Shown here: in pieces, positions 12,301 to 24,452 of the stretch
How the letters are laid out: the number at the start of each line of letters is the position of its first letter
Numbering within the stretch: the first letter of the stretch is position 1
Assembly: GCF_030247185.1 (NCBI RefSeq)
Contig: NC_080572.1
Coordinates: forward strand, 11,301,007 to 11,365,006
Origin: Malaya genurostris
Lineage: Eukaryota > Arthropoda > Insecta > Diptera > Culicidae
Direction: 5' to 3'
DNA: 64,000 nt
Position numbers and translations under genes: made by a program
Notes under the pieces: model-generated
Seen by the model: the letters and a program-made list of their open reading frames with translations, nothing else
Told to the model about the DNA's origin: nothing
Databases searched by the model: none

Positions 12301-12775
12301 TGAAGAAGTAGATTTTGAACTCTATCTCAAAATCACACAATCGGAACTATTATTTGAAAGAATAATAAATACAGAAAGTGGAAATCTCAATACCTGGGTA
12401 CTTAGAAACATTAACATTCAGATTATGATAACACTTATGTCTGTTGCAAATGAGTCTTCATGGTTGATTTGTGTGGCAATTATAGAGCATCAGGAAACTC
12501 ACAAAAGAGTTTTAAAAGAGATATTGAGGAAAACACGGCGCCCCGCTCGCAACAAATAAGTCTGATACTAGAACTATATAACTGTTCTATACAAAAATAC
12601 GAAGATGAAGAAACAACAAACCCCGTTATAAAAATATAACTTCAGTCAATTGCAATGCGCCCCTGTACAACGGAAACCAAGGCGCCCCATCAACAAAGTC
12701 AACGACTAACCAATGAAATTTGAACAACTACGGCACTGCTGTCATTCAGCAATGATGGTGATAGATAAATACACG
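12301..12775. other. intergenic, no feature recognised
   Basis: Nothing supportable seen. Confidence 0.4.
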
Positions 12776-13037
12776 AAAAGACCGATATCAGCATTTTGGC
12801 GAAAAAATAAGTTGATTGTCTGATTTTAGTTAGTTATTTTTTGAGACAACTAAAAAAATCTTACTTTTGCTAATTTAGATTTTTTTAATTCTAATTCCCT
12901 TGATAATAATAAAATATTTGTTGAAATGGCTATTTTTTTAGTTGAATTCACCAATTGTCATTTCTTAGCTGAGGCACACTTCATATCCATTCAACTAATT
13001 GTTTAGTTGAATTAGAGAAATAAAACCTTGTTTTCAA
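12776..13037 (+). repeat. dispersed repeat A, copy 2
   Basis: Second copy of the repeat at 9786-10050, same orientation, about 3 kb away, with only scattered substitutions and small indels. Confidence 0.75.
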
Positions 13038-13475
13038 GTTTGTGAGAATACATTCGTTTCGAATTTTGTCGTCGCTATAAGAACAGTATTGAAATTTTCG
13101 AACAATTTTTCTGCGGAATCGCTTCTTAGAGTCGAAGCAAAGATATTCTATATGCTTTTATCACGATTCGTTGATTCAAAGTTGAGTAATTTGCAAAATA
13201 ATATGGAAACTCTACAAATGAGATGCCTATTGGTACAATTGCCAATACCAGCACAGGTCTTGTAACAGTTTACTGCCGTTCATAGCAGCTGTCAATTAGT
13301 TTTGCAGGAAAATTTTACTGAAATTTTTTATCCGTCCGTACATGCTATATTCCTTTCCGCTTGTGATTTCGTCAAATGGTCGTTGAGCACGTCTGAGTGT
13401 TACTATTTTATCCCAAAACCCAATGAGATCCCAACTTCACTGCCTGCAAATATCACATTTCAAAGAGAGATTCTA
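13038..13475. other. intergenic, no feature recognised
   Basis: Nothing supportable seen; the short open frame at 13302-13499 runs into the next MITE. Confidence 0.4.
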
Positions 13476-14376
13476 CACTCAAAAAAGAAATCACATTAGT
13501 TTTATAGGATTATTCTCGTAAATGCGGTGCTTTACTTATTTTTGATATTCTACGTGATGCCTATAAATAACATCTGGCAACCCAGTACAAGCTATGTGAT
13601 TTTCACATAATCTTCATACGGTAAGTGCCATGACCAGGGATCGATTGATCTTTCGAAAATATTTTCGATCTCATAACTTCCTGGAGGAAACGGAATGTAT
13701 TTAAAGAATTCAAGTTTGAAGTAAGAATTTTGATTAATTGATCAGAAATCACAAATAGAAAAGCAGAAATCACAAATAGAAAATTACAGAGATTTTGTCG
13801 TTTGAAGAAAAATTTTGCCTAATTTTGCAATCATGGGTAATCAGTGGTCGAAATGAGCACTATGTCGTATTTGAAACATCAGGTTCATTATCCCTGGTTG
13901 ATATTATTAGTATTGATTATTTTGATCAACCACCAACAATGGTTCATAATGTAGATAATAAGTTTATATTTAGAATTAAGAATATATTTAATGTTTAATT
14001 CAATTGATTCACTATTCGTTAAGCTAATGTTACCATTAATTTGTAAATATATGTAATATAATAAGCGATCCAATAAAAATGCATTCTGCAAAAAAATACC
14101 TATTTAAATTAATGTTGGTTTTAATTGAGTTCCATTTATCATATAATCATGTACCACTTCATGTAATTGTTATGTGAACTTCATTTAAAAAATATAGGAA
14201 ACTCACGTTGCTTCTAACGAACAAGTGATATATTATTTACCTATCGACTAAGATGCATGATATATGACCAATCTGGTACAATTCATCTATCTACCTAATA
14301 GAATTTATGTGCAAAGTTGGGTAGATGAGATTCATGTATGTATTCAGGTAGAAGTAACGTGATTTCTTTTTGAGTG
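13476..14376. mobile_element. 901-bp MITE, TA target site, cactcaaaaa termini
   Basis: The left end cactcaaaaaagaaatcac and the right end (inverted) CACTCAAAAAGAAATCAC form a TIR of about 18 bp with a single indel. A TA lies outside each end (13474-13475 and 14377-14378), as expected for Tc1/mariner-class insertions. The interior is AT-rich and encodes nothing recognisable, so it is nonautonomous. Confidence 0.85.
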
Positions 14377-14399
14377 TACCAAATGAACTTTAGTCCAGT

Positions 14400-15060
14400 T
14401 TGTTTAGTTTCGTATTACCATGGTGTCAATAGGTTAGACCATAAGACGAGTAACGTAGAATTTCGCATCCATTATTATCTAAAATTTTTTTGACCGGAGC
14501 CATAATATGTTGTCGTGCGTCGTCATGATGGAAAATTGCGGATTTCAGCGCCATATTCTGGTCATTTTTCCTTCTATGCTCGCTTCGTATGAGTTAATTT
14601 GTGTCGATGTAACGGCTCTTTGATGGTTTGACCAATCAGAAGCCATTCTGATAAAGAATTTTGTGTTAAGGGTAATTACAATGCCACATTTCACGCAACT
14701 ACAGTAACTACCTCAGACATGCTATATCGCCGCTATAGACCTCAATTTTAACGACGACTAAATTGATTTGGTATTTCAATCAATCAAACTGCCTTTAGGT
14801 GCAGAGAAATCCTCTTTTTGTCTCACATTCAAATACGTAGCAAGCTTTTCTGGCGTTTGCTGCGGATTGTTATGTAGCGAAGCATTCAAAACTTCGATTG
14901 AAAATATTTTCGGCCTTCAGTGGTTGGTTCTCATGATTTCGTTCGAAAAAGTATTCGATGCCGACAGTAATAATGTAATGTTATTGACCGATGTCTAAGC
15001 TCGCAGGATGTCATACAGCAACTGATATTCTAGCCCGAAATGTACTTTTTTTGCAGTGAT
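14400..15060 (-). pseudogene. degraded mariner transposase relic
   Basis: Read on the - strand with frame changes, two regions recall mariner transposase: near 14840-14930 an HTH-type segment (HNNPQQTPEKLATYLNV) and near 14470-14660 a segment with GQTI, HHDDARQH and IMAPVKK, which corresponds to the family's HDNARPH block. Stops and frameshifts interrupt it everywhere and no termini were found. This is an old, dead copy. Confidence 0.65.
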
Positions 15061-15419
15061 TTACTTCAGCTACTGGTTGAAAATGGTTAAAACTGTTTAG
15101 TAGTTATTTCTTAATTGTAAAAAAAACTGCTCGAGATTAAGGTTCGATAGTTTATTTCAAACCCCATCAATCACCCTTACCAACGAGGTTCTAAGAACGA
15201 CTAACGAATTCTTCCTGTATTACTACCTATACACATAAACACATTTTGAAGAATGAGAGTGTTTCGAATAAATGATTATTTTGAAACCCAAAAAAAAGAA
15301 AAAAGATTGTGATTCTGCATTGTTGAGTTGAAAAACTCAAAAATCAATCAAAGACAAATTCAAAGATTGATTCCACCTAAAATCTCCTATGTCGTTCTAT
15401 AAACAAAATCGTATCAAGG
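15061..15419. other. AKR2 distal upstream region
   Basis: No element recognised other than the core promoter that follows. Confidence 0.4.
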
Positions 15420-15429
15420 TATATAAAAG
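15420..15429 (+). promoter_or_regulatory. TATA box of AKR2
   Basis: The sequence ggtatataaaagcc is a strong TATA box. It lies 136 bases upstream of the AKR2 start codon, which allows a 5' UTR of about 105 bases. Confidence 0.6.
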
Positions 15430-15564
15430 CCTTATTATCAATTTGAATAACGACAAACATTAACAAGCCGCTTATCTTTTCTTACGTGTATGCATATAAC
15501 CGTTACGGCAGTAATCAGACAAACTTCAGTGCAGTTTTACTTGTTCTCCGGTAATCTTCTGAGA

Positions 15565-16657
15565 ATGCCATCCTTCGCGTCGACTGTCACGTTAAACAAT
15601 GGCCAAAATATGCCAATTCTTGGCCTTGGTACTTGGTTAGTAAGTGTAACTTGCATCTGTTGATATCAGCTACAAATTTTTGAAACTATTAAACGTCAAT
15701 AATTCTAGTCTCGCGAAGGCGAAGCAATTGAAGCAGTCAAAGTAGCCATCGACGCCGGTTACCGCCATATTGACACCGCCTACTTGTATGGTAACGAAAA
15801 AGAGGTCGGCCAGGCTATTCGTGAGAAAATTGCAGAGGGTGTTATCAAGCGAGAAGATATTTTCGTCACAACCAAGGTACATTTTGCTGACGGTATGATG
15901 GAAGAGTCACGATACTTTCAAGAGTAACTTTTTTCAGCTGTGGAATAGTTATCACGATCCGATAAATGTTGAGGAAGCATTTAATCGTTCCCTGACCAAT
16001 TTGGACATCGATTACATCGATCTGTATTTGATGCATTGGCCCATGAGTTACAAGTTCGATGCCTGGAAAACGAATGATCCAGATGCTCCGACTGTTCCTG
16101 AATTTACGGAAGTAGACTACGTAGATACGTGGCGCGCCATGGAAAAGCTATTGAATGGTGGGAAAGTTCGAAGTATCGGTGTTTCGAATTTCAACAGCGA
16201 ACAAGTTGGCAGAATAGTTAAAGAATGCACTGTAAAACCGGTCACAAATCAAGTAGAATGCAACCCGGGCCTGAATCAACGAAAATTAATTGAATTCTGC
16301 AAAAACTTGGATATTACAATCACCGCCTATAGTCCTTTGGGGCGTCCAAATTATTACGAAAAAGATCCTAAAAATACTCCAAAACCTGCTTTAGATGACG
16401 CACGGGTCGCTAATATAGCCAAAAAGTATGGCAAAACTTCCGGCCAAATTATTCTGAGATACTTGGTTGATATCGGGACGATTCCGGTTCCAAAATCGGC
16501 CAATGAACAGCGTCTTCGTCAAAACATTGACATTTTCGATTTCAAATTGACCGAAGCAGAGATAAAAGTGATGGATAATTTTAACAACGGGAAACGCACC
16601 GTTCCCTTCGCCCATCATATAAACCATAAATACTACCCGTTTTCCATCGAGTACTGA
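15565..16657 (+). CDS. aldo-keto reductase AKR2, 3 exons
   Basis: Spliced as 15565-15639, 15709-15876, 15938-16657, giving 320 residues. Catalytic tetrad D47, Y52, K81 and H114 is present. Cofactor motifs are canonical for NADPH: TAYSPLGRP and IPVPKSANEQRLRQN, with the 2'-phosphate lysine kept. The protein should be a cytosolic NADPH-dependent carbonyl/aldose-type reductase. It is nearly the same as AKR3 over the whole length, differing mainly in the first 15 residues, around residues 125-135, and at the C-terminus (NHKYYPFSIEY against SHKFYPFNSEY). A poly(A) signal aataaa is at 16674-16679. The start was chosen because it gives the 25-codon exon 1 shared by all four paralogues. Confidence 0.93.
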
Positions 16658-16764
16658 AAACATGTGATATGAAAATAAATATTGAATTGTATTGCATTTA
16701 TAATGTTCATTTTTCAATTTGGCCATCCATAATAATCGATTTAACCCACATAACGAGCCGATCA

Positions 16765-17050
16765 TGATTTTCTAAGTGGCCTTATCGAAATCGCGTAGCG
16801 AACGTCCGCAAAATTAAGCGTGCTTTAATCAATCTTTTTCAGTTGTCGAAAATAATCTCACACCATAGAAAAGTTGCATTTATTGCATTGATCATGGAGT
16901 TTGTCCAGCTGCTATACCTGCTGAGCATGATTCCAGAGCGTGACTGATTCAGTGCATCTTCTCAGTTCTATCGGTTCTACCTTCGTCAAAAGAAAACGAT
17001 ACTAAAGGAACAAAGCAAGCCGTGGAAGTTCTTTTTTTTTACCGAAACAC
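16765..17050 (+). repeat. 3' flank of AKR2 shared with AKR3 (inverted duplication)
   Basis: From about 16780 the sequence tctaagtggccttatcgaaa and what follows matches the reverse complement of about 29060-29310, downstream of AKR3. The match fades gradually through 17050. It shows that the AKR2/AKR3 duplication included non-coding 3' DNA. Confidence 0.75.
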
Positions 17051-17329
17051 CATAAACGAATATACAGGCTAAACACCGACGATCTATTTTTGATATACAT
17101 CAAGGTCCTCCGTTAAACTGGCAACAAAAATGTTAAACTGGTCTGTCAAGTTGTCTCTTATCTTACAATTTTTTTCGGTTGCTTGTTTGTTGTGTACATA
17201 AAGAAATCTTCTTAAATGCAATTCCGTATTTCCGTGTTGCAAACAAGACAAGGATATCGCGTTAATTGTCGATAAGTGAGCTTGTAAGTTTGTACATTTT
17301 GCTTGAATTCGTTTCGTTTTTCTCATATA

Positions 17330-18060
17330 GAAAGGCTATACAATCACTGTGAATAGATCGCTATTGAAATTTATCCCGATTCGACTTCCGGTTTCGGAAT
17401 TACCAAAAAAAAATGAAAAAAATGCCACTCTCTTTTCTCAGAGATGGCTGAGCCGATTTTCGCCAACTTGGATTCAAATGAAAGGTCTTATAGTCCCATA
17501 GATCGCTATTGAATTCTATCTTTATCCGACTTCCGGTTTCGGAATTACAAGGCAATATGTGAAAATCTATGAGAAAATGCGCATTTATTTTCTCGGAAAT
17601 ATCCTAACCGATTTTTACAAACTAAGATTCTAATGAAAGGTCTTAAGATTCTCCAAAAAGTCCTCGAAAAGTTTATCCCGATCCGACTCCCGGCTCCGGC
17701 ATAACAGTGAGATTAGCAAAAATTCTCTATTTCATGAGGATTGTTTCACAAGCGAAGGCGAAATGAGGTGCACATTTTTATATAATTTACTGGTAAATTC
17801 ATCTAGTTGACAGACTTTGTAAGTTGGTGCATATATAAATCTACTTTGGGACTATTAGTGCCCGGTTTCCACTTCCGAACGCACCGGTAATAATGAAGAA
17901 AAGCTCCAAAATCGGAACTCACTTCAATTTCTTAGCAACGGTTAAAGCGGTTGTCACAAATCATTATTCAAATTGAAGCTCTCATTATCTTAAAAGATAC
18001 TGTGTAATTTCATCCAGATCCGACTACCGGTTCCGAAATTATAGGGCAATGAGTATCAAA
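17330..18060. repeat. degenerate repeat with cgacttccggtttcggaattac motif
   Basis: The motif cgacttccggtttcggaatta recurs near 17380 and 17530 and in weaker form near 17680 and 18020, along with aatgaaaggtctta. This is an imperfect tandem arrangement of about 150 bp. Related copies occur near 23070 and 31140. Family identity not established. Confidence 0.65.
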
Positions 18061-18221
18061 ACTTTCAAACTGTCATAAAAAAAGAGATGCAAAATCGGTA
18101 CGTATCGGTACGTTCCGGTACGGAAAAAGAAGAAAACGCACCCGCAGCACACAGCGATCATTGTTCAATTTTGTATAGCGTCATTTACATTTAAATTTTT
18201 ATTAACTTGACATAACTGTTT

Positions 18222-18365
18222 ACAAATTGAAAAGGAGATGGGAGTTTATACCGAAGAAAGTTTTTGATTTTTTTCAAGTTTCAAAAAATGAATCTTGACA
18301 GAATCTTCTAGTAATGTTTTTGAAAATATAAGTAATATGAGAAAGGCATCATTACACCACTAGGT
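18222..18365 (+). repeat. dispersed repeat B, copy 2
   Basis: Inverted relative to 10189-10330, ending in cactaggtggattaaa. Confidence 0.75.
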
Positions 18366-18474
18366 GGATTAAAAAAGATGTTTTATTAATTACTTCTCTT
18401 CTTCTACTCCTAAATTCTTCAATAAATTAGATTCTCGAGTAAATTCTTTTAAAAATAAATTTTCGTGTGGCAAC

Positions 18475-18860
18475 TTTGTATAATATTCGAAAATGAATCG
18501 TCACAATAAGGTATGGGATTACGTTGATAATATATTTAACTTTTTAGCGATGTTTGAAGGCTACAATTTATTTTTCTCAACGTTGTTCAGATTTTGTATT
18601 GCGTTGGAGGATGATAAGTAGGCACAATTCTTTATTTAGGTAATATGTATTAAATCTGTATCCTGCATGAAATCCGCCTGGAGGTACACAAATTAGTACA
18701 ATACAGATAATTCTGTACGAATGGCAACTCTGTTGGTAATTTAAAAAAAAACACACAGTCTAGATGACAGACTGGATGTTTTTGTCAGGATAACGTGGCG
18801 CCATCATAACATATTCGAGTACTGTCCCAACAAAAGGAATATTCGAAATGATCGTTAAAC
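18475..18860 (-). mobile_element. CACAGACTAACAGACA-TIR element, truncated copy 1
   Basis: Reverse-complement match to the elements at 47658-48376 and 50953-51790, covering the central part (gtggcgccatcat, ggcaactctgttggtaa, gtaggcacaattct). Neither terminus is preserved here. Confidence 0.75.
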
Positions 18861-19767
18861 AAAAACGGCATGAATTGGGCTTTAAAAATAACGAATTTCT
18901 ATCGCCGGAGTTACTAAAAATAACAAAAATCTGCAAGTTTATGATACGCTTGGTATTTGAACAACAATAATGAATGAAATCACGAATGTCATGGAGAAGA
19001 CACACCATGATGCTGAGGAGTGTGGCGACAATTATTTTTCCACTATATATGGAAATCACTTGAATTTATGAGGGCAAAACTAATAAAATCATAAATTACC
19101 TAATCAGCTGATAAAAACGATACTTATGTATGTAAAATTACTACCGAAATCATAGATTCTTCTGTGTCTCATATGTATTCAGAGCAAATTTTGGTGGTTA
19201 AACGAAATAAATAGATAAATCTTATAATACCTGCCCACTAACTAGACTCTAGTTAAACAACAAAATCATCTGGATAATCAAGTATCTGAACTGGAATTGT
19301 TGTTTGAAAATGCCTTCGAACCACACAAGTTCTCAAAAAGGAAGATCCATCTGAAAACAGATAAACGTAAGGAAATAATTTTGGAAATGAATGTGTTTTT
19401 ACAAGTTTTTTGTTTTTCTTTCAGCCTCTAGATTCACGAAGCATTGTTTGTTGTTGGAAGGATGACGTTATCTCCACTCACTATACACTCAATCCAAATC
19501 CATTCAGAAAGCGCGCCACGTACACAGCCTGGTGGTGAGCTCAGTCATTTCAGAATATACCGGGTACGCAGTTCTTTTTTATGTTGTTAGGATCCCTCAC
19601 ATCTTAGTATTTGTCTTTGGTAACACCGTGTGCTTCGGATGTACGCAGAGAAGTAAGAAAATGGCAAAATAGAAAAGCACCACTGATTTTTTTTTGGTTC
19701 TTTACCTTCTTATTCGTCGAGAAGGTCCAACAAGACATTAGTTCCGCTTCGATTTAGCCAGTAGTAG
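18861..19767. other. intergenic; part is the host repeat of the next MITE
   Basis: About 19650-19767 is related, in inverted orientation, to the sequence into which the Juan-like element inserted near 24187/28883 (shared gcggaac, cttgttggac, cgaat). No gene seen. Confidence 0.5.
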
Positions 19768-20198
19768 TAGAGGCGTGCAAAACAACTCATTTTGGTGAAC
19801 AGCTCCGAACCGATCAGCTCACCAAAGTGAATCGACTCGATGTATCAGCTCATCAGCTCTTTTATTTTGAACTTAAGGTTCATTTTGTGCGCCGTTTTTC
19901 TTATGCACCGGATTTTTTTTTCAAATGCATGATCGAAATTGAATCATTGATTTGCAATGATGCAATGAATGCCATGCGAAATAATTTATCTTTAATTGAT
20001 GTCGACTAAATTGAATCTCTTAAAGAGCCGAAGATCCGATCAGCTCGTAGCGTGTTCCCTGCGTCATAATGCAGTGAACTGGGTAGCAAATGAGTGAGCT
20101 GATGAGCTGCGGTTCTTTTGAAAAGAGCTGTGAGCTGTCAGCTCACTTCAATGATTCGATTCACTGGAACAGCTCAGGAGCGAATTGCCCATCTCTAA
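19768..20198. mobile_element. hAT-like MITE with GTAGTAG flanks
   Basis: The left end tagaggcgtgcaaaac and the inverted right end TTAGAGATGGGCAATTC are imperfect TIRs of the hAT type. The element is flanked on both sides by gtagtag, compatible with a 7-8-bp target duplication. The inside is rich in cagctcatcagctc-type motifs and noncoding. Confidence 0.7.
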
Positions 20199-20974
20199 GT
20201 AGTAGTAAAAAGCACCTGTTTCCATGCAGTTACTTACTTACTAACTTTTTTCACTATTTATAAATATTGAGGAACAACAATCTTGAGCAAAACTTCTACC
20301 TTCTAACGCACGTGTATTGTTATTGGAGTAAAATAATAGTATGTGATTTAATATATTTGATTTTAGGTCTTGCTGTTTTCGGTCATAAACATAAAATGAA
20401 ATTTTGTGAAAAAAGAGTTTTGTGACTTGGAATTTGATGCATGTTTACACAGAATTACTAATGGCGTTAATTTATCACATGGTAAACGGATTAATCCAGA
20501 ATTATCTGTTTTCAGTTCTAGATCTGAAATTGTTGGGTCCTCGCATCTCTCAGCCCCCGGTTTTGCAATCCGGGATGGGAAAATACATTCCAAAGCTTTG
20601 TGTTCTCTCGTCTTTATAATAAATCCAAAAAGTATCAAAGAACAATTGTCTTTGGCGGATCCGCACGGATCCGAAGATTTGTGCAAATGATAAGATAGAA
20701 GTAGCCATTCTCTAGATATTCGGACATGAACTTCAAAGAACTGCTATTGTATATTTCGCATATATAGAAATGTTACAACGACGCAATTCAACTAACAGTT
20801 GAATTATTTGAATTTCAAATTTTCTATAACCTAAATTATTTGAAATTCATGTTGTAGAATCATATTCTAGTACATAAATGTTTTCTTTTTGATTTCATCA
20901 AAAACTTGCAGTTTTATAAATGTTTGTAAATTCAAGAATTACTTTTTTGAGCGCTTAGTGGAATGAAATAAATC
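20199..20974. other. intergenic, no gene recognised
   Basis: Overlapping open frames on both strands at 20363-20690 share no motif with any family I know and lack gene signals, so they are not called. Confidence 0.45.
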
Positions 20975-21172
20975 GATTCAAAAAGAAAAAAAAAATCCAT
21001 TTAATTCCTATTACTATTTCGTCACTAATGTCACGAGATAGTAGAAGGTTGCAAATACCACACCGAAACATTGGTATTTGTGTCTGTTGCTATCTCGTGA
21101 CATTAGTAGCGAAATATTAAAGATTTTAAATACAGTGGAATTTAATGGAATTAATTTTTCTTTTTGAAACGT
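20975..21172. repeat. foldback element with inverted arms
   Basis: Left arm 20975-21061 and right arm about 21072-21172 are inverted copies: ttcaaaaagaaaa pairs with ttttctttttgaa, and cactaatgtcacgagatag pairs with ctatctcgtgacattagta. The loop is about 10 bases. No coding capacity. Confidence 0.8.
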
Positions 21173-21537
21173 TTTTCCAAATTATTGTAGCTGTAACTAC
21201 TTCGGTTTAAATGAAGGCACTAATAAATGTCAAATGTTGATGAATATTTTTAATAGTGCCCCATCAATTTCCTTCAACTTCTTCTTGGACATCATTTTCA
21301 TACAATTAACATTTTCTGAGTAATAACGTTTTGAGACATTTTCACATTAGTTATTTCATATTAGTAGTAAACTTTCTAATTAATTACATGGATTGATATA
21401 TTCAAATTACAAAAACTTACATTATTTAATATTTATTTATCCTTAGAAAATTTAAAAAAGCAGCGAAAACAGGAAAATAATGTCAACTTTGCTCCCTTGA
21501 AAAGTTAGCATGCGCTCACAAGTGACAAAGAGTTCTA
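21173..21537. other. intergenic, nothing recognised
   Basis: AT-rich, no gene or repeat boundary seen. Confidence 0.4.
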
Positions 21538-22376
21538 CACACTAAGATTTAATTCCTTTGTTCGGTAATATTTTTGTCGAGAAATTTCGGTAATCTATAG
21601 AAATGACCGATATTTCGGTACATGAGTTTTATTTTACAATAATTATGCAACTTTTTACCAGACGATCAGTTTTAAGTAAATTTTCATTAAAGAATTTTGT
21701 AAATAGATATACAATTCATACGGTAAATCAGAATAGTCGCCGAGTACGGTACAAACCATACTGTCCGTATGGTAAAATTATCTTCCAAAAACCGAACTTC
21801 TGTGAAAACTGATTGTCGTGAAAGTAACTGTCAAACAGTTATTAAAATTTTCAGTAAGAGCTCATCGAATGGATTGAGGTACAGGTGCTAAAGTTTTGAA
21901 AACATAAGAACTACTAAAAGCTTTTTGTTTACTTATAGGCAGAAAATAATTTTGTATCACTTGTCCACTTGCTGCCTACACAAATCGTTCGAGGGTAATT
22001 TCTGGTGAACTCGACGGATTGTGCAGTGTTTTTGGAAGGCGCTCATAATTCCGGTCAGCCGGAACACTCAACCCTGTTTTTCGTGGAATAAAACCATAGC
22101 CACAACAGGTTGGAGTTTTCTTCATTCGTTTTTGTAAATTTGTGTTGTTTTTTGAAATCCGAAAATCCAGAATTTTAACCAAAGGAAAACAAACAAACAA
22201 AAAATTAACGAACAATCAGTTAGATCCATTTGGTTTGCAGTTTACGGTTATTGTTTGACAGTTTAGAAATTACTGAACAATAGGTAATCAATTCAATTAC
22301 CGAACTGATTACCGAACGTTCAGCTGTTGAAAATTCGGTAAAAAATTACCGAATTCTGCAACATTTTCTAAGTGTG
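21538..22376. mobile_element. 839-bp MITE, TA target site, cacactaaga termini
   Basis: Left end cacactaaga and inverted right end CACACTTAGA, each followed inward by a ttcggtaat block. TA lies outside both ends, inside the palindromic context gttcTA...TAgaac. Internal motifs such as ggtaatt and attaccgaa recur. No transposase. Confidence 0.8.
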
Positions 22377-24177
22377 TAGAACGTTATTGAATGGTTTAGA
22401 GATCGGATGTTCACTTTTTGAGTTATACGAAGTTTTATATCAAAATTTTTGACAGTATCTGTCACACTCGACCTTGAAAACTGAATATGTTCGCAGACTT
22501 AGATTCCGCACGGTAATAGCTATCCAACAAGCCATAGATTGTTAAAATCCGTTCATTTTTAGCGGAGATATCGACATTTTTGTGTAAGCGACTTTTTCCC
22601 TTGGAGTTTTAAGCCCTGTATGACAAAGCAATGCTGGGGAACAACGTGAAACACGATTTTTTATACTGTTACATACAATTGTTTCTAAGTATCAAAAATA
22701 CTGTGTACAGCATCCTTTTTCATGACATTTGCCTCGGATCGATTTTAGCACGGTTCGTTTCTGACAACATAATCGTTCGAATATGACATATGTGTACTAG
22801 ATGATGGCAGCATTTTCGAGTTGATAGCAATTCCATAATTATATTGATTTGAACTACTTACAGCAATAAATGCTGGAGGAACATAACACCCATATACCAT
22901 TCGAATCAGTTCGTCGAGATCAGCAAATGCGTGTGTGACAAATAATTTCTCAAACTCAGATTCATAAGAAAAGTGTAAGATCTAAGATTGAAATGAAATC
23001 TAAGAATCATCTACGATTCAAATGAAAAGTTTTAAGATTCTATAAAACATCTTGCTTTTTAGTCAGATCCAACTTCCGGTTTAGGGGATACAGGGTGGTA
23101 TTCAATATTCGTGGGTTCGTGGTATTCGGATTTAATTCTCACTACGATTTCTCAAAGATGTCTACACTGATTTTCAAAAATTTTGAAACAAATGTGAACT
23201 AAACAGCTAGGTGGATTAAACACGTTTTTTTTTATTTACAATGTTTTATTATATTTCTCTTTACTAAAAAACGGGCTAGACTGAACTTCGTCAATTATTC
23301 AGGTAACGTTTGACTTCTCTGCTTTTGAAGTACCCTAGTAATCCAGAGAAAGCTTATTTTTCAACAAATTTAACGATACATAACATCGTACATATGCACT
23401 GCGTACGAATTTGACTTTCGGTCAACAAAAAGTCTGAGGAAGGCTACGCAGTCAGCTAGTATAAAGAAAACGAATGATTCCGAAGTCTAATCAGATATTC
23501 AAACGATGAATACGTATCACATTCCAACTTTTTCCATTAGTCTTAATATTTCTTTCCAGAACTACAGTCAATTTTAGAACACTAAGAAATTGCCTTTATG
23601 ATGATTCAATATTTCGTGATTGAGTAATATCTTTTTTCTCACAAGTCAGAAATTAACTTAACTTTGCACAGTTCTTCTTCGAACTATATTATATGCTGGC
23701 CCATCATGCTTTAGAAAATACGCTGCTCTACTGTTTCATGAGTACTAAAAAGGTTTAAGCACTGGTTAACGTTGTATAACAGCAAGAATCAAATTGGCTC
23801 CGGCAAACAATATAGCAAAAAAAAATCAATCCACAATGTTACCAAACAGGTCGGTGATTTTCAAAGTTACGTTCAGATAGTCAATGCAAGAGCTGTATTA
23901 CATACATACATAGTTCAACAGTTCTTAATAGCAATGAGGACTAGCAATGACTTCTAATATTTAGCTTCTTTATTGGTTACGGGGCCTCTTTTTTTCGACG
24001 AATTTTTGCAAAATCATTTTTACGGTGAAATTATTACTATTATTATTATCATCATGTCTCAGCCAACACACTTTTCTTGAATGTATGCAAGTAAAGGCCG
24101 ATTAGTCACGTTTGAAACCATAAAAGAAAAGGTGTTCCTGATTAGCAATTGCTGAGTAGAAGCGGAACAAATTTCTT
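22377..24177. other. intergenic with old repeat fragments
   Basis: Fragments of the ccaacttccggttt family lie near 23060-23100 and of the ctaggtggattaaa family near 23205-23225. Otherwise nothing recognised. Confidence 0.45.
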
Positions 24178-24184
24178 GTTGGAC

Positions 24185-24186
<2 letters not shown>
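24178..24186. repeat. target site duplication, 3' side of Juan-like element
   Basis: The sequence gttggacta next to the poly(T) tract recurs at 28883-28891 at the other end of the element. Confidence 0.85.
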
Positions 24187-24234
<48 letters not shown>

Positions 24235-24452
24235 ATTTATTGGAATATGAGTTAAAATTAAATTATTAAGATTTAAATTGGGTGTTCAGCCACAAGTGGT
24301 GACTTTTCAGCCCTGTTATATATATATATGATTTGGTTATTACCATGAAGACATCATTTGCTTCCGCAATTCTGAGATTTTTGTGTAGGGAAAATTCTAA
24401 ACCTACTTGTATTGTGTAATGGGGAAAAGGAACTTATATACTAACTTACTAA

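Noticed and set aside
20363..20690. small gene on either strand (94 and 107 codons)
   Set aside because: Overlapping frames on both strands, no recognisable domain, no promoter or splice support.
24187..24226. simple poly(T) low-complexity repeat
   Set aside because: It is the poly(A) tail of the minus-strand retrotransposon, confirmed by the target duplication beside it.
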